From the NCBI GenBank assembly GCA_963678705.1, contig OY783203.1:4216001-4280000 (forward strand): a stretch of DNA of 64,000 nucleotides, in the 5' to 3' direction. The stretch is from Panorpa germanica. Taxonomy: Eukaryota > Arthropoda > Insecta > Mecoptera > Panorpidae. Positions 44,274-57,180 of this stretch are shown here, one piece after another; position 1 is the first letter of the stretch, and the number at the start of each line of letters is the position of its first letter. Under the pieces are notes generated by a model. It made no database searches. It worked only from the letters and a program-made list of their open reading frames with translations, and was not told where the DNA came from. The position numbers and the translations under genes were made by a program.

Positions 44274-46180
44274 CTGTAACAAAAACAAATACTATTAACA
44301 AATAATTTAAAATAAAACACTATCTAGAATTATGTTCTCTTAATGGGAACACTAGGGCAGGTAGATTGATATTGAATGTATATAATTGCTGTGAACATAG
44401 AAGAGAAGATTGGTCTTTGTTTTTAATTCTATATCTTGCATTCATTTAATTATATGTAAATTAATTGTATAAATTAATGGATATAACTTAACATTAATGT
44501 AATATTTTACTTGTAAATTCTGTAATCCTCAAAAAGATGTTGTTAAGATATAATTCTTAAAAATGTTGTTTTAAAATAAGACTTCTTCAAATTTCAAACA
44601 TAATTGTTTATCGTGTTTGTAATTTGTGACCTTTCATCTAATTAAAACAGGATTCAATACTAAAGTGTTATAAATTTTCTATTCCTAGATATTAGTTAAT
44701 TTTTTACGATGTATTCTAAATCACGTTCAGATATAACGCCGAATATTCGTTCAAAAGGTTTGAAGTCCGCGCCGCGTATTCCTTCCCCCTCATACTGTAT
44801 TGTACTGTGCCAATAAATATATCGTTTGTTCAATATAGTTCGTACTAATTACACAGCGTACATTTCTTGTAAAACTGTTAAACAATTGTTAAACATGACA
44901 CATATAACATTGATAATTCCACTACGTTTGTTTTGCTGCGGCTTGATTTATATGCTTGATAAATATGCTGTTTGTTGTTTTAGTTTGTGGTTTACACAGA
45001 AAAATAACATCAATTTCTAAATAGTATAACTTTGTAAATATGCAGTAATGAGAAACCTATTTTTTAGAAAAAAATATAGGTAGTGCATTTATATAAATAT
45101 TAGTATTTACTCTGTCGTCAATTACCGTCTGTTTAATATATCTGATTTAAATTAAATAAAATAATGCATAATTTCATTTCAAATTTTAATACTATTTTTA
45201 AATTGAAATATTTGGCTTGAATATAATTATGAATAGATCTTCAATATTAAAAATTTGGAATTTCTAATTCGATTTTGACAGTACATGTGTATTTTTATCT
45301 CTTATGTAAATACCATAATTCGGCTATCAAAACTATAGAATAGATAGTAAAACATGGTGTAAATTGTATATGTATGGCAATAATTTCTATGGGTAGTGCA
45401 CACTGCAGAAAAATATTATATTAAATCTGCACAAATGTTATGCATCGCTGACCAAGAGAACTTGGTGGTGACAACAACTGATTATATTTTATTAATTTTT
45501 AACTTTCATATTAACTGATTAAATTTTGGTCAATTTCCTATTCTAAGTCCAAAGTTGGCAGTTTTTATAGTCTCGTATACATAATCAATTTAATTTACTA
45601 AGAACCACACCCAGAAAATTTACCTCTGGTCCGGGCATCGAACCCAAAGACACAGCAGTCATCGTCAAGCATCAATGCGCTCGCCCACTATGTCGTCTGC
45701 TTATTATTTTTAATGTAGTAAATAACAAATTGATTTTTTATTTTAAAAACATAAAAGCATTGTTTGGAACAATAAGAAGCCAAGTTATAATTCTGTGTTC
45801 AAATAAAAATATAAATAAATTTATTTAGAGAAAGAAGCCCGTATAATGTTAATACGAGTATTACTCAATGCTGGGAGAACTTAATTTAGAATCTATTAGC
45901 TGTTAGTATGAGTATTATAAATAAGTACTTTGATTATAATGTTCATAAATATGTACATGTATTTCAGATATAGCATTAAAGAATTGTTTGAATTCTTTTC
46001 GAGTGACAATTAATGTTAATATTATAACATTAACAACTATTGTGCTATACTATTTGCCATTGATAATAATAAACAACAATTTAGATAAATGTTAGTTTCA
46101 ATGTTTACTTATAGAGAGTAACACAAATTTTATAATATCAGTATATGTCCACGTGAGATAATATTTTACATAAATACCTA
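44274..46180. other. ZnT1-like intron 1, proximal part
   Basis: No exon is seen. A reverse SINE-like copy lies at 45590-45712 and an ATACGAGTAT word at 45852-45861. Confidence 0.45.
45590..45712 (-). repeat. tRNA-derived SINE-like copy, reverse
   Basis: On the minus strand it reads GACATAGTGGGCGAGCGC (box A region), ATTGATGCTTGACGATGAC and TTTGGGTTCGATGCCCGGAC (box B), then CAGAGGTAAATTTTCTGGG. It is the best-preserved head in the window. Confidence 0.75.
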
Positions 46181-46189
46181 TAGTAAACA

Positions 46190-46400
46190 CGAAGTGGGAA
46201 TACTACCTTAGACATTGGTAACATTTTACTAAAACAAAACTAATTAATATTTTATCTAAAAAGATTTTAATTTTACCTAAAAGCATGAGTTTAAAATATT
46301 TAAAGTCTCATTCCCACTCAATGTTTTGATATTTAATTTACATTTTTATTTAATATTTTTAACTAGATTTCAGATTTTCAGAATAAGTATTCTTTGTCAC
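46190..46400. repeat. Dispersed repeat with GTGGGAAT ends
   Basis: GTGGGAATACTACC at 46195 faces its inverse CATTCCCACTC at 46309-46319. The following 75 bp (TTTTGATATTTAATTTACAT and onward) match the reverse strand of 54182-54276. No coding content. Confidence 0.5.
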
Positions 46401-46635
46401 ATTCGTGTTTTAATTTGAGTTTAAATCAAAATAAAACTTTTAAGAAAAAAAGGCTGTGTTTGATACGATCCGTGTCAATGTCCGCCATGTTAAATATTGT
46501 ATTGGCATCATCTCCACGAGCATGTAGAAAGTACACAGTATCGTGACAGTACTTTCATCGTGTATTCTTCTAACATTCTCTAACTTTAGGTATTGGCAAC
46601 TAGATTATTCATTTATAGATAAGTCTTACGGTACC

Positions 46636-46791
46636 CAGAGACGTACGTAGTGGGGTTCATCACAGTCTTACAACCGAATTATGGTAAATTATGTTTATAA
46701 ATTTGAATTTTGATTGGATACAAATGATTTCGCATGAGAGCTAAAAAAAAATCACATGTTTAGTACCGCCCCAACCCCCGGTAAGCCACTG
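46636..46791. mobile_element. hAT-like MITE with 8-bp target duplication (156 bp)
   Basis: The ends are CAGAGACGTACGTAGTGGGG and, inverted at the right, CAGTGGCTTACCGGGGG. The flanking octamers ACGGTACC (46628-46635) and ATGGTACC (46792-46799) match at seven of eight positions. That is a good 8-bp target site duplication, so the limits are well supported. Confidence 0.75.
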
Positions 46792-46799
46792 ATGGTACC

Positions 46800-49224
46800 C
46801 CCTCCTCTTCTAGTTTATCGCATACCAATTTATGGAATAAGAAATTCATTGCCCCTTCTTTTCATACCACCAATCCCCTACCCGTATAACATTTTTAATA
46901 CATTTAAATAATGATTATAATTAACCAATACTACCTTAAAAATCGATATTCGATTCGATATTTAATTATAAGCAAATTGTACAAATTTTTGTAATTTTAT
47001 ACTATTATGCGAGTGTACATTTACACAATGGAACGTATTTTAAATAAAATTTGTAGTATTTATATACATAATAAAAATAATTACTAAGTACTCGAGTTAC
47101 TATTGTTATTAGTTTATTTTAATTATTGGAAATTTTTATTGTTTTCTTATAACATAAATGCTATTTTTATAATAACAAAGGTTATTAAAATACCTGTAAT
47201 AGTTTACTATTCTCTTTCTATTTACGGCTACTTTTGAAAATTGTAAGTTAAATATTTCTATTTACTTTAATATTTATTAATGAAGAATAAAATGAGCAGT
47301 TAATAGTACTTGAAAGGATAAGATTGTACTCATACAAGAGACTACATGCGACACCAACTTCTTCAGTAGGATGTATTCAAATTGTTTCACATTACCAGAC
47401 TTTATGTGGTTCAAGTTTACAATAAGTATAATACATCACTTTGAAGCATTACAGGAATTATCCAAACTATCTATCCATACCATAAAAACTTAAATCAATT
47501 TAATTTTAAAAAGTTTACACAATATCCAAAAAGTATACTATGAGATTTAAATACCATTTTTCGAAGATGATCGAACAAGTAGAAAGCAAATTGTATTTTT
47601 TACTTTACCAACTACATATTTATTTTTATGAAAACTCATGTCAGAAATTTAGTGCTACATATATGTTTCAGATATTTCGATTATATAATTTATGAATTTT
47701 AAGATAATATAGCTAATTCTGGAACACACATTCTGTATAACAATCAGTCACAGGCCGTTGGTTATATTTAAGGAACATACACATTCATTTCTTTGAATTA
47801 CAACAAAGTATAAATGAGATAACAATAGCTATACAGTTAATAAAAAAAATAATACACTAATTTATTCACTGGCAAGCTATAAAGAAGAAGAACCATAGTA
47901 GAGCACATTATAAGCCTGGGGCATCAAGTCTCGAACCTCGGGCAGTGGCAAGGTCTCAATCTACGAGTAAAACACTAATAATGCACTACTGATAGACCTG
48001 GGGCTGGGGCATTCACACTAGGCTGGTACATGTGGTATTAGTACTGTAAATTCCATGAGAATTATTACATGAGTATTGTGCAAATTCATAAACAAAGTCT
48101 CAGAGAGTAGGATCCTAGAACACCCAGACCTAAGTCGCTTTAGTAATGCTGAAATTTTGAGAAATTGAGAATTGAGAAAAATTGATTTCACAACCGTGAT
48201 AACTCAAATTAATATCTATTAAATAAACCCTTGTTACAGATCTACTGTATTATGTTGAAATATTAATCTAAAGATGTAATACAACAAAATAACACCGCTA
48301 GTTCTCCCTGGAATCGTAAACCGCCCACTTAATATTTCAAATAAATATCAAAAGCAATTCATTTAATTAATTAAATACTCATACTGACACAAACAAATCT
48401 AATGCTTCAAATGCTTCAAACTTAAACATGCGACATCAAACATTTATTTATTTTCTATGGAGTATTAAATGATTCCAGACGTTATTTAGACATGAGTGTA
48501 CTAAATGTGTTTTAATTTTATAGTCCAGACTAGAGCGTCTTCAACATGCGACACTAATAAAAATTCTACTTATGTCTATTTCTTATAAATAATATAGAAA
48601 TGTTTCAATGCTTGGCGGTAAACCACAAAGGATTGCGATTTTGAATGTGATCTCGAACCAATGCATCGAGTAACAGAACATCTTCATTATCGCACATGGT
48701 ATATAAAACTGAGCCTTCCGATATAACAAGATTCCAAGTCCAACAACAAAAAACAATGGATAAGTGTTTACAAAGCGTCCACGTTGATGGAAAGCAGCCA
48801 ACGCATGGAATTTAATGAAAAAAGATACCGCTGCATACTAACTACATAAGAACTGACTTTTAGTATTTGTTTCTAAACATACAGAAATGGTTGACTTAAT
48901 TCAGCAGACGCTGATATATTATGTTACATGTCACACCAGTATGGACGTGTTGCACAACTTCTTCAACAAATGTTGGATGTCGCATATTTAAATCGCATCA
49001 ATGTGTATGAGGCATAAGAGCGTATTAAACAAGTGCATTTTAAAATAATTAAATTTCCAACGTAAAGAGACCTTGCATCAATGCATTGGTGTGATAAATA
49101 TAAAATAATGCATAAGACCTATGGCTTATGCATCATTTAAAATGAAAAGAAAACAATAACTGGCATACAATTAAATTAATTGAGATTGTTTTGAATTTAT
49201 AACAATTGAGAGACATTAAACGCA
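46800..49224. other. ZnT1-like intron 1, central part
   Basis: Mostly AT-rich. A patch at 48590-48830 has better base composition and two minus-strand frames that look coding-like. One ends in MCDNEDVLLLDALVRDHIQN and stops at 48605; the other reads AAFHQRGRFVNTYPLFFVVG. They overlap in different frames, so this is probably a decayed element. The word CATGCGACA near 47347, 48428 and 48545 recurs around it. Confidence 0.35.
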
Positions 49225-49385
49225 AATGTCTCGTGTCGCGTGAAGGCAACGAGTAGAGGCAGGGGGAAGGGTTTGTAGATGGTGCATGCATGGATGTACG
49301 AGGAGGTTGTACACGAAGACGGCTTAACGACGAAGAGCAAGAGGTGCGGGGTGCGAGGTGCAGGCGGGGAGCTTTTCTGTTTCGT
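49225..49385. other. GC-rich island inside intron 1
   Basis: A 160-bp patch (GAGGCAGGGGGAAGGG, GAGGTGCGGGGTGCGAGG, GCAGGCGGGGAGC) that stands out from the AT-rich intron. It could be an alternative promoter, an enhancer or a repeat. No clear donor or start codon goes with it. Confidence 0.4.
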
Positions 49386-52300
49386 TTAACAATTAAATGT
49401 AATAATTAATATATTCGTATAGATGTCTACACGTGGTGTGGGCTTATATTTAAATAATACTAAAATTAGCAAACATCCTTTTACTAGTAAAATATAAAGG
49501 ATTGCAGCAGGGTGAAGAAGGAAGAACACAAAGAAAAATGAGGCTGTGAAGCGACGAAAATTTAGCCCAATTTTTAATTTTAAATTCACTTTGTTGTTTT
49601 GTATCATTTCATATAAAACACAGACACTGTATATTCATATAAGTTATATCTAGGTGTTTTGTATGAGATGATACTAAATCAACCCGCCCATATTGGAAAA
49701 CCCTAAATTTTACATCAAGCAATTTGTAATGTAATTGCAATATGTGTTACAAAATAAACCATAATGTATTAAATAAGGTTGCAAAGAAAAGAAATCTTAA
49801 TATCAATTATATCGGATTTCAGATATATTTACATCTAGTACTAATATTGGCTGGACTAATATTCATATTCAAATTATTATTTTAATCAAATAATGTATTT
49901 GGATTTAAAAGAGTTTAATATTTCATTTTGAAATATACATTAACTTTATTAAATGGTAAGTATGTTTATTTCCTCAGGCACTATATTGTTACAGATGTCG
50001 AGGTAATACAAATATAACATCATTTTTTCATCATCAGTTTTTCCACACAAAGAAATATCACAAAATGAATATTGTAACGCTTAGCGTTAGTAATTTTATA
50101 TCAAGCTAAGAGCAGATGTAGATTTTAACGTAATATATTCGTGTGTTAGACTTTCTTAATTAAGTTATATATATATATGTATATACTAGCTTATGATTGA
50201 ATTTTTAAAATAGAGAATAAATATGTTAAAAAAAAATTACTTAAGGTATGTATCGAAATGGTTTTTCTAAATAGCGTAGTAACTTGAAAATAAACGTTTT
50301 AATGAAAATAGTGTGCTTTAATGGAAAAAAACTTTAGAATTACGTAATTGTATGGATAAATTTTATTACCTTGAAAAGAACATATTCATTAGAAAGAGAC
50401 ATAAGATAATGATTTAATTCGTGGTATTAAAATATAAAGTTAAAATTAGTATAAAATATAAAAATTAAAAAATAAATATTAGGAAAAATTTATCACATTT
50501 AATATTAAGTATTGAAATACCTACTATAAATAAGTAGTTCAATTTGCAATTTCAAATACAGAAATGTTAGTGCCGCTTGAAGAAAAAAACGAAAGAGGTA
50601 AGAAGTGAGGTAAAGAAAGAAACAGAATAAAGGAAAGTATGATAGATTTGGAAGCGGTAGAAAGAAGATAGAGAAGAGAGAAATAATAAACAACATAATT
50701 TCTTTAAAAAAAAACGTAATTTCCTTAAAAAATAATAAATTTACATGAGATCCAAAAAAAATAATAGAAAAGGTAATTTATTCTAAGAACAATAAAATAT
50801 TAACGCAAAATGTGTGACGTAATTTATGCATGGCCCCAAAGTGGTTTTACTCGTGAACGGGGAGATTCAATTACAAATCTGTTAATATGATGAAAAAAAA
50901 TATTTATGATTGAATTGCAACATATTAGGTCACGGATCGTTATATATTTAGTTTTTTTACGTTAAATAATTGTTATTAACTTTTTATATTACATAAAATA
51001 CAAGCGTAACTATGCTTAGCGGGTATCGGCGCACACAACAATATTATTAACCTGTTCCGAGGAGTTATTACATCATACATTTAAAATACCTACAATAGTT
51101 TGTTCTTAATAATTATTAAACAATTTATAAACTAAAACTTTTATTTAATAATCAATTATATTACTAATGATATAAATAATCATTATTTCTCGAATTATGA
51201 TTAACATACATTTCTGAAAAACCAAACTGAATTGTATCTGAACTCGTATCATTCATATCCACTTAACTTGACTTTCTCTTAGCTGTATTTCTAATAAAAT
51301 TATTAACAAAAGTTGCCCAAACGTCACAATAGACAATTAGCATTTATGACGTCATAAAAATGATGATTTTCAGCCAGCGAAATATAACCTTCAGTCCACG
51401 GGCTATATCTTCCTATGCACATCTACTTAATAACTTTATTTATCGAATTTATTTAACGTCGTTCTATTTCTGATACTGAGTTCAGAACATTATCTATCAG
51501 CGGCAAGATTCATTGCTAATACATCGCTGCCTAATAAGTATATGTGATTATATCAGAATTTAATTAAGAGTTTATTTAAGTGCATAAAAAAATGAATGCA
51601 CTAAGAAGATTACTAAATTATGTTACCAAATTTAGTAAGTACTAGGGTAGGGGGGAGGTTAGTAGAAATGTAGATTCCATAATCCGTGACAAGTGGGCGA
51701 CGGAAGTCATCTATAATTCGACATAAAAAAAGGAGTAGAAGACCAATAAAGACAATGTTTGTCACACATTGGAGAAAAGGCGTGTGGAAATTTTGAAATT
51801 GCAAATTCGATACTAATATTTACTAAATATTGATAATCCAGCTTTCATGAGTATCAATACTTCGGCAGACTTCGGGTTTTACTTACATATTTTTCAAAAA
51901 TAAGCGTATGTTATTTGTATATAATCTAGTCCGTAATTATTAGTTTAACAATATCGATTACAATCAATGTTTTGACCAGCGAGAAACAAATACCGAATAA
52001 GAGAGTGCTATTTATGGTTCATTCATTAACAAAACGTAAGCACATGATTAATATAATAAAAAGAACTTGCATCACATCGTTATTTATTTTTGTGAAAGAA
52101 TTTGTGCAAAGATAGTGTTTGACCATAGTTTAGGTGACAATGGCATATGAAACTCTGAGAACAGAGGCCATTGTTATGTATGAACGTGACTAGCAATTCG
52201 ATTTTTAAAACATTTATGAGCTCTTATTTGTAAGCATTACTGCTGCCTTGCATTCAATACGAAATAACATGTAATAATCATCACAACTAACAATAAGGCT

Positions 52301-53379
52301 TACGTTTACGTTGAAATTTCTATTATACGCTTAAGTAATTCATCCAAGAAGTATGAGGTTCTCTCACACAGGAATCTACTACTTGCGATATCACACTTTT
52401 TTAAGTAGAGTGTAGTAGCATTAATACACTTTATTATGTGAGGAAGTTTGTACTTTAATGTTCTCTAAAGTACTCTAAAATTCAAAGAAAATGAAACGGT
52501 AATTTTTTTTTTAAAGTAATTAGGCAAAATAAATATCAAGAAAAGTTATGTAACAGATAACCACGTGTAAAAAGCTCGTCCTCCCCCATTTGATGTGAAA
52601 TAATATAAATAACACGAAATTATCAATGTATAATAAATAAATATTTCGTAATTGTTATTTATAAACAATAATGATATAGAAAACATGAATCCTTATTTCT
52701 TAAAATATTTTCACAAAAGAAATCTTATTCATTACCAATATGTAATACAATATTAAATCGTTTTTAAAAAAAATCTTAATACTTAATAAAAATATTTTTT
52801 GTTATATACCTTACACATAATAACAATAGTATTCTTAAACATCTTTTGAAGAAATTATTAGCTGTGACAATGAAGAAAAGCTTTGAAAGAAACCATTGCA
52901 AAATATACGAGTCCTGTGATCTTAAGTAAAAATACATTTGATCCCAATACAATAAGGAATAGCTGTACAACAGCTTTATTTGTTTGAAATTATTTTTTGC
53001 TAAGGTTGTCCGCACATTAAAAACAAGACTTTAAAGACAAACCTGATCAAATCTTTTCAATCGGTCTTGAATCTATCTTTATGAACCTGACTTAATAGAA
53101 TTTAATTTGGCATAAGTGAAAGAAATGGTCATTTGATGTAAGAATTGGAAAAGTAAAGAAGCGGTGTTTGTTTATTCAATATTTCTAAACGTTTTGGACG
53201 AATATTTTTGCAATAAATAAAAAACTAGTGTGCTAGGCGCACACCTAACATTTATTTTAATTCAGATTTGGATTTAGGTGACTAATTCATATTTATTTAG
53301 GATGTTAAATAAACACTGCTAAATGGTTTGTCAAAAATATTTTAGTTTTGATATTTAAAATGAACAGATTAAAATAACT
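49386..53379. other. ZnT1-like intron 1, no gene seen
   Basis: AT-rich sequence. A purine-rich tract is at 50578-50690. No exon or named repeat is recognised. Confidence 0.45.
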
Positions 53380-53545
53380 TTAGACGATATAGTGGACGAA
53401 AGCATTGATACTTAACGCTGTGTTTGTTTTTTATTAAATTAAATTGATTATGTGCATATAATATCATAAATTTATTAGGAAGCGGTGTTGTTTACATATC
53501 TGAGGCCACGATAGGTCGTCGGTGATAAAACGCAGGTTTATATAA
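53380..53545 (+). repeat. SINE-like copy lacking box B
   Basis: GACGATATAGTGGACGAAAG, TTGATACTTAACGCTGTG and the TTATTAAATTAAATTGATTA body are followed by the tail GTGTTGTTTACATATCTGAG and GTCGTCGGTGATA. The box B segment between head and body has been deleted. Confidence 0.6.
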
Positions 53546-54181
53546 AATATATATCTTAGGAGGTTTTATATATAAAAAGAAAGTTTCAAATATTATAAAC
53601 TTCGTAAGAAAAAAACTTAAAATATGTACAAAAATGTATAACTTATGTACAAACTTATTAAAAAAAAATACATTGACAAAAGGTTTAGACTCACTGTAAA
53701 GTATTACATATGAATTAACTTTATTTTTAGTAATACATAAACCGAGATAGTAATTGTTATCGGATAATATTTAAGTAAATAAATAAAAATAAATGATGTG
53801 AATCAAATACAATTGTAAGAATTCTTATTTTGATTTAACAATACTAAAGGATCATTCCCTGTTACTGTTTTAATTTTGTAATTAATTTAAACCATATAGC
53901 ATATGAGAATATGCGTAGTCATTCCCTGCATAATTTTCAATTTTCATAAATGGTTCAATGTTTCTAAAATAAAAATATTATAACCTCCAAAATGTGACAA
54001 TCTGTCAAAATGCAGTCGAATTATTTTTAAAAGAAGTTCAATGTCAGTTTGTCAAAACCAAAAGTAAAAATATTATTTCGCATTCAATTTTGTCCAACTG
54101 TTAAAATTTATATTAATAACGACACATGGACTAACCAAATTAACTAAACTCAAATTAAAACACAAATATGACTAGTAGTAT

Positions 54182-54276
54182 TGCCTACTTTGAAAACCTA
54201 AAATCTAGATTAAAATATTAAATAAAAATATAAATTAAATATCAAAACAATGAGTGGGAATGAGGCTTAATGCGAG
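54182..54276 (-). repeat. Dispersed repeat, second copy of the GTGGGAAT family
   Basis: Inverse of about 46305-46395, ending in AATGAGTGGGAATGAGGC. A shorter piece of the same end is at 4962. Confidence 0.55.
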
Positions 54277-54850
54277 TAGAAAACTTTTGTTTAATTTTTT
54301 TAACGTCGGCTATTTGGCCGATTATGTTGTCATGACCTTATATATGTGGACTTATTTGAACATGATACAAATTTACTTCTAAAGCTATAACTAAAATATT
54401 TAAAAAAAATAAAAACGTTAAAAAAAAAGAGTTTACTAGCCATTCTGATTATTAAAAAACAGTGTCATTTTTGTAATTTGATTGAAATCAAATATGTAGA
54501 TACAGTTTTAAATCAAATATAAATTAAAATAAATTCTTTTTTTAATTAAGCGAACAATATAAAAATGAATAATAATTAACTAAAAATTAATTAATATTGC
54601 ATGTGAAATATTATTTTAACTAAGTAAAGAATTATTTGCTTTTTATATACGGATTAAAAAATAATCTAAAAAAGTTTCTGATAAATATTATTTAAAAATT
54701 TCTAATAACACCATATTTTTTTCTAATTAGAGCATAACAAAAAAAATTTTCACATTAATTGTACTAATAATATAAACTTTCAAAGTAATGTATATAGTAT
54801 TTGAATTATTGATTTAAAATATATCTCATACCTGAAGAGTTTTATAATAC

Positions 54851-54914
54851 GATAAAGAGCAGTTTGGAAATTAATTAAAACTGATAAAGAGCAGTTTGGA
54901 AATTAATTAAAACT
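54851..54914 (+). repeat. Tandem duplication, 2 x 32 bp
   Basis: The unit GATAAAGAGCAGTTTGGAAA plus 12 more bases is present twice without any difference, so the duplication is recent. Confidence 0.9.
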
Positions 54915-55439
54915 GTGTTATGTGCAGTAATTGCAAATAATTGAGTTTTACCTCAAGTTTGTTCAATTAAGTCATAATGAATAAAGGTCATAATTACGAT
55001 AATCAAGTTCTCTAATACATATTTGCATTATTGTGCAGATTATTATTATTTACAATAATGATTTACAAATATATGTTCATTAAAATAATTAGTACACATA
55101 TTTACATTAAAAAAAATAGTTTTACTTTTAGTTTATCATATAGAATTCCTAATAACAATATTTTGATTATTTTACGTACTCATAGATATAGTTATAACGG
55201 TCTTTAACATTGGAAGAGATTACTTGCGACATCCGACTTTTTCAATGGGTTGTAATCGCATTAGCAAACTTTATCATAAGAATTCACCACTGTTGTGAAA
55301 TATTTCTTAGTTCATACATGCGTTCTTATTTTATAGTTTATACATATGTAGATGAAAATGCCGCCTTTTCATCAGTGTCAGATATCAGTGTCGTACGACT
55401 AGGAAACATACAAAAGCCGTATAAAAGGAAGGCGGCTGT

Positions 55440-55625
55440 TTCGGTTGTTTTTATGGTGCCGTGGCCTCATATGTGTACTACACCTGCAGCTTAATAACTG
55501 TTTATAATTATGGTAACACAGAATCAATTTAACTTTGACAACAAACAAACGCAGAAAATATACCACTGGTCCAGGATCGAACCCGAAGAGATTCGAGATT
55601 CGAACTTGGAAATTTACAATTGCTT
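55440..55625 (-). repeat. SINE-like copy, reverse
   Basis: On the minus strand: TTCGGGTTCGATCCTGGACC, AGTGGTATATTTTCTGCG, GTTTGTTGTCAAAGTTAAAT and the tail with CACATATGAGGCCACGGC at 55470-55450. Confidence 0.65.
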
Positions 55626-56070
55626 ACAATATACATTTTAACAATTAAGAAAATGCTTTTCGATATTTTTAATTATTTTGTAATTGTCAATTTACATAAT
55701 CGACTGACACTGTAGAAGATTCAAACTAGAAATTTTGATAGCTGCGTTAGAATTTGAGAGCGCGGCTAAATATGAAGTTAAGAAATATTTCAAATAGAAA
55801 AGTTCATGTAGCACATTTATCAAACAAATACAAACAAAGACATACAAACGTTTATCACTGAATGAAACTAAAAGGAATTCGACTTTACACGTTATGAAGA
55901 GAGCAGGCAAAATTAATATACTGTAATCTATATTATACATTTTTACATTATCTATATACATATACTATTGTATATACTATACTAATATATAGTTTTAAAT
56001 TCTATTTAATTTACATTCGGGCTACTTCAGATAATAGACAACATTATCTCTGACAACATTCTTAATGTTA

Positions 56071-56322
56071 CACTGTAAAAAAATTCTTCGAAAAAATGCT
56101 TTAGACGCGTCTTTCTTATACTGAGGGTAATCTACGAAAAGAAATATCACGGAAATAAATCTGTAATACATTGAATCATATAAATATACACGCTATCTGC
56201 TGATTTAAAAAGCGCGCGGAAAAATCTACGTTTTGATATTCACACGATTTTCTTTTGTCGTGTGACTCTATTCTAAGAAAGAGGCGTCTAAAGCATTTTC
56301 TCGACCAATTTCTTTTAGAGTG
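56071..56322. mobile_element. Fold-back MITE (252 bp, inverted ends)
   Basis: It starts CACTGTAAAAAAATTCTTCG and ends in the inverse of CACTCTAAAAGAAATTGGTC. Further in, AAATGCTTTAGACGCGTCTT faces its inverse near 56275-56300. The central words CATTGAATCATATAAATATAC resemble parts of 21420-21445 and 60545-60580, so it belongs to a larger family. The transposon superfamily is not clear. Confidence 0.65.
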
Positions 56323-56379
56323 CACTTAAACAAATTTACTTATATTTTGCATTACTTGTAAACGCTATATTTTCTAGAT

Positions 56380-56545
56380 TTAGTCCCTTATTATAGCTGT
56401 TAATAAAACCATCTAATGTTAAACGGCGACGGAAAGAAATTACAAAATAGAGGCTCAAATCTAGAAAATATAACGCTTGTCCAGAATTGAGCCCGAATAG
56501 TGTGGAATCAAGCATAAATGCTCTAGGTCACGTTTGCGTCTTATA
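56380..56545 (-). repeat. SINE-like copy, reverse
   Basis: On the minus strand: GACCTAGAGCATTTATGCTT, GATTCCACACTATTCGGGC and TCAATTCTGGACAAGCG, then TTATATTTTCTAGATTTG. Both pol III box regions are degenerate. Confidence 0.55.
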
Positions 56546-56844
56546 TATTTATTTATAAAATAATGTACATATCACAAAAATTGTTTTCTTTATTTTACAA
56601 TGAGTTGCAATTTTCCATAAAAGAAGTGAGATATGTTTAAATAAATTTTATAAAAATAAAAGCAAGCAAGACAGAAAAGATAAGTCTATTTTTACATACA
56701 TACTTAGTAGTACATTTAGTAAAAATTCTGCATTTCATATTTATTAATAATTTATAAATAACACATGACAAAAATATAAAAAAAACAATTTTGAAATAGG
56801 TGAATAAACTGCAATGTATACGAGTATATATAAAGAAAACTTAC

Positions 56845-57180
56845 ATTCTTGTTGTTTCTTGTAGACTTATTGGCTGGTTACCCAAAAACAAAAAAAATCA
56901 AATCAAACACCGGTTAAAATACAAAACTGATATAACATAGATAAATGAAATAAACTGAACACGTGGTGTGCGACAGTAGCAACACACACAACTTTAGTAG
57001 TTTGAATGCTACTAGTCGCTTTAGCACCACAAGGCAAATGAACAAATGAACAAAATAATATAAGACTGACAGTAAGTGTCACCGCACAACAACTACTGTC
57101 AGTAGAAATAAAACTAATGACGCACCATCCAGGCTGATAGGACGACTGAGTTCCCCACTTGAGTATGCAAAGTGGTATGG
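56845..57180 (-). other. ZnT1: Probable 5' non-coding exon of the ZnT1-like gene
   Basis: On the minus strand the sequence ...AACAAGAAT runs into a perfect donor GTAAGTTTTC at 56844. No long frame is open, so the exon would be untranslated. It is the nearest good donor on the correct strand downstream of a promoter-like region, and the coding gene needs such an exon because its ATG exon has its own acceptor at 44274. The link is inferred; no intermediate exon was found. The intron would be 12.6 kb. Confidence 0.45.
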
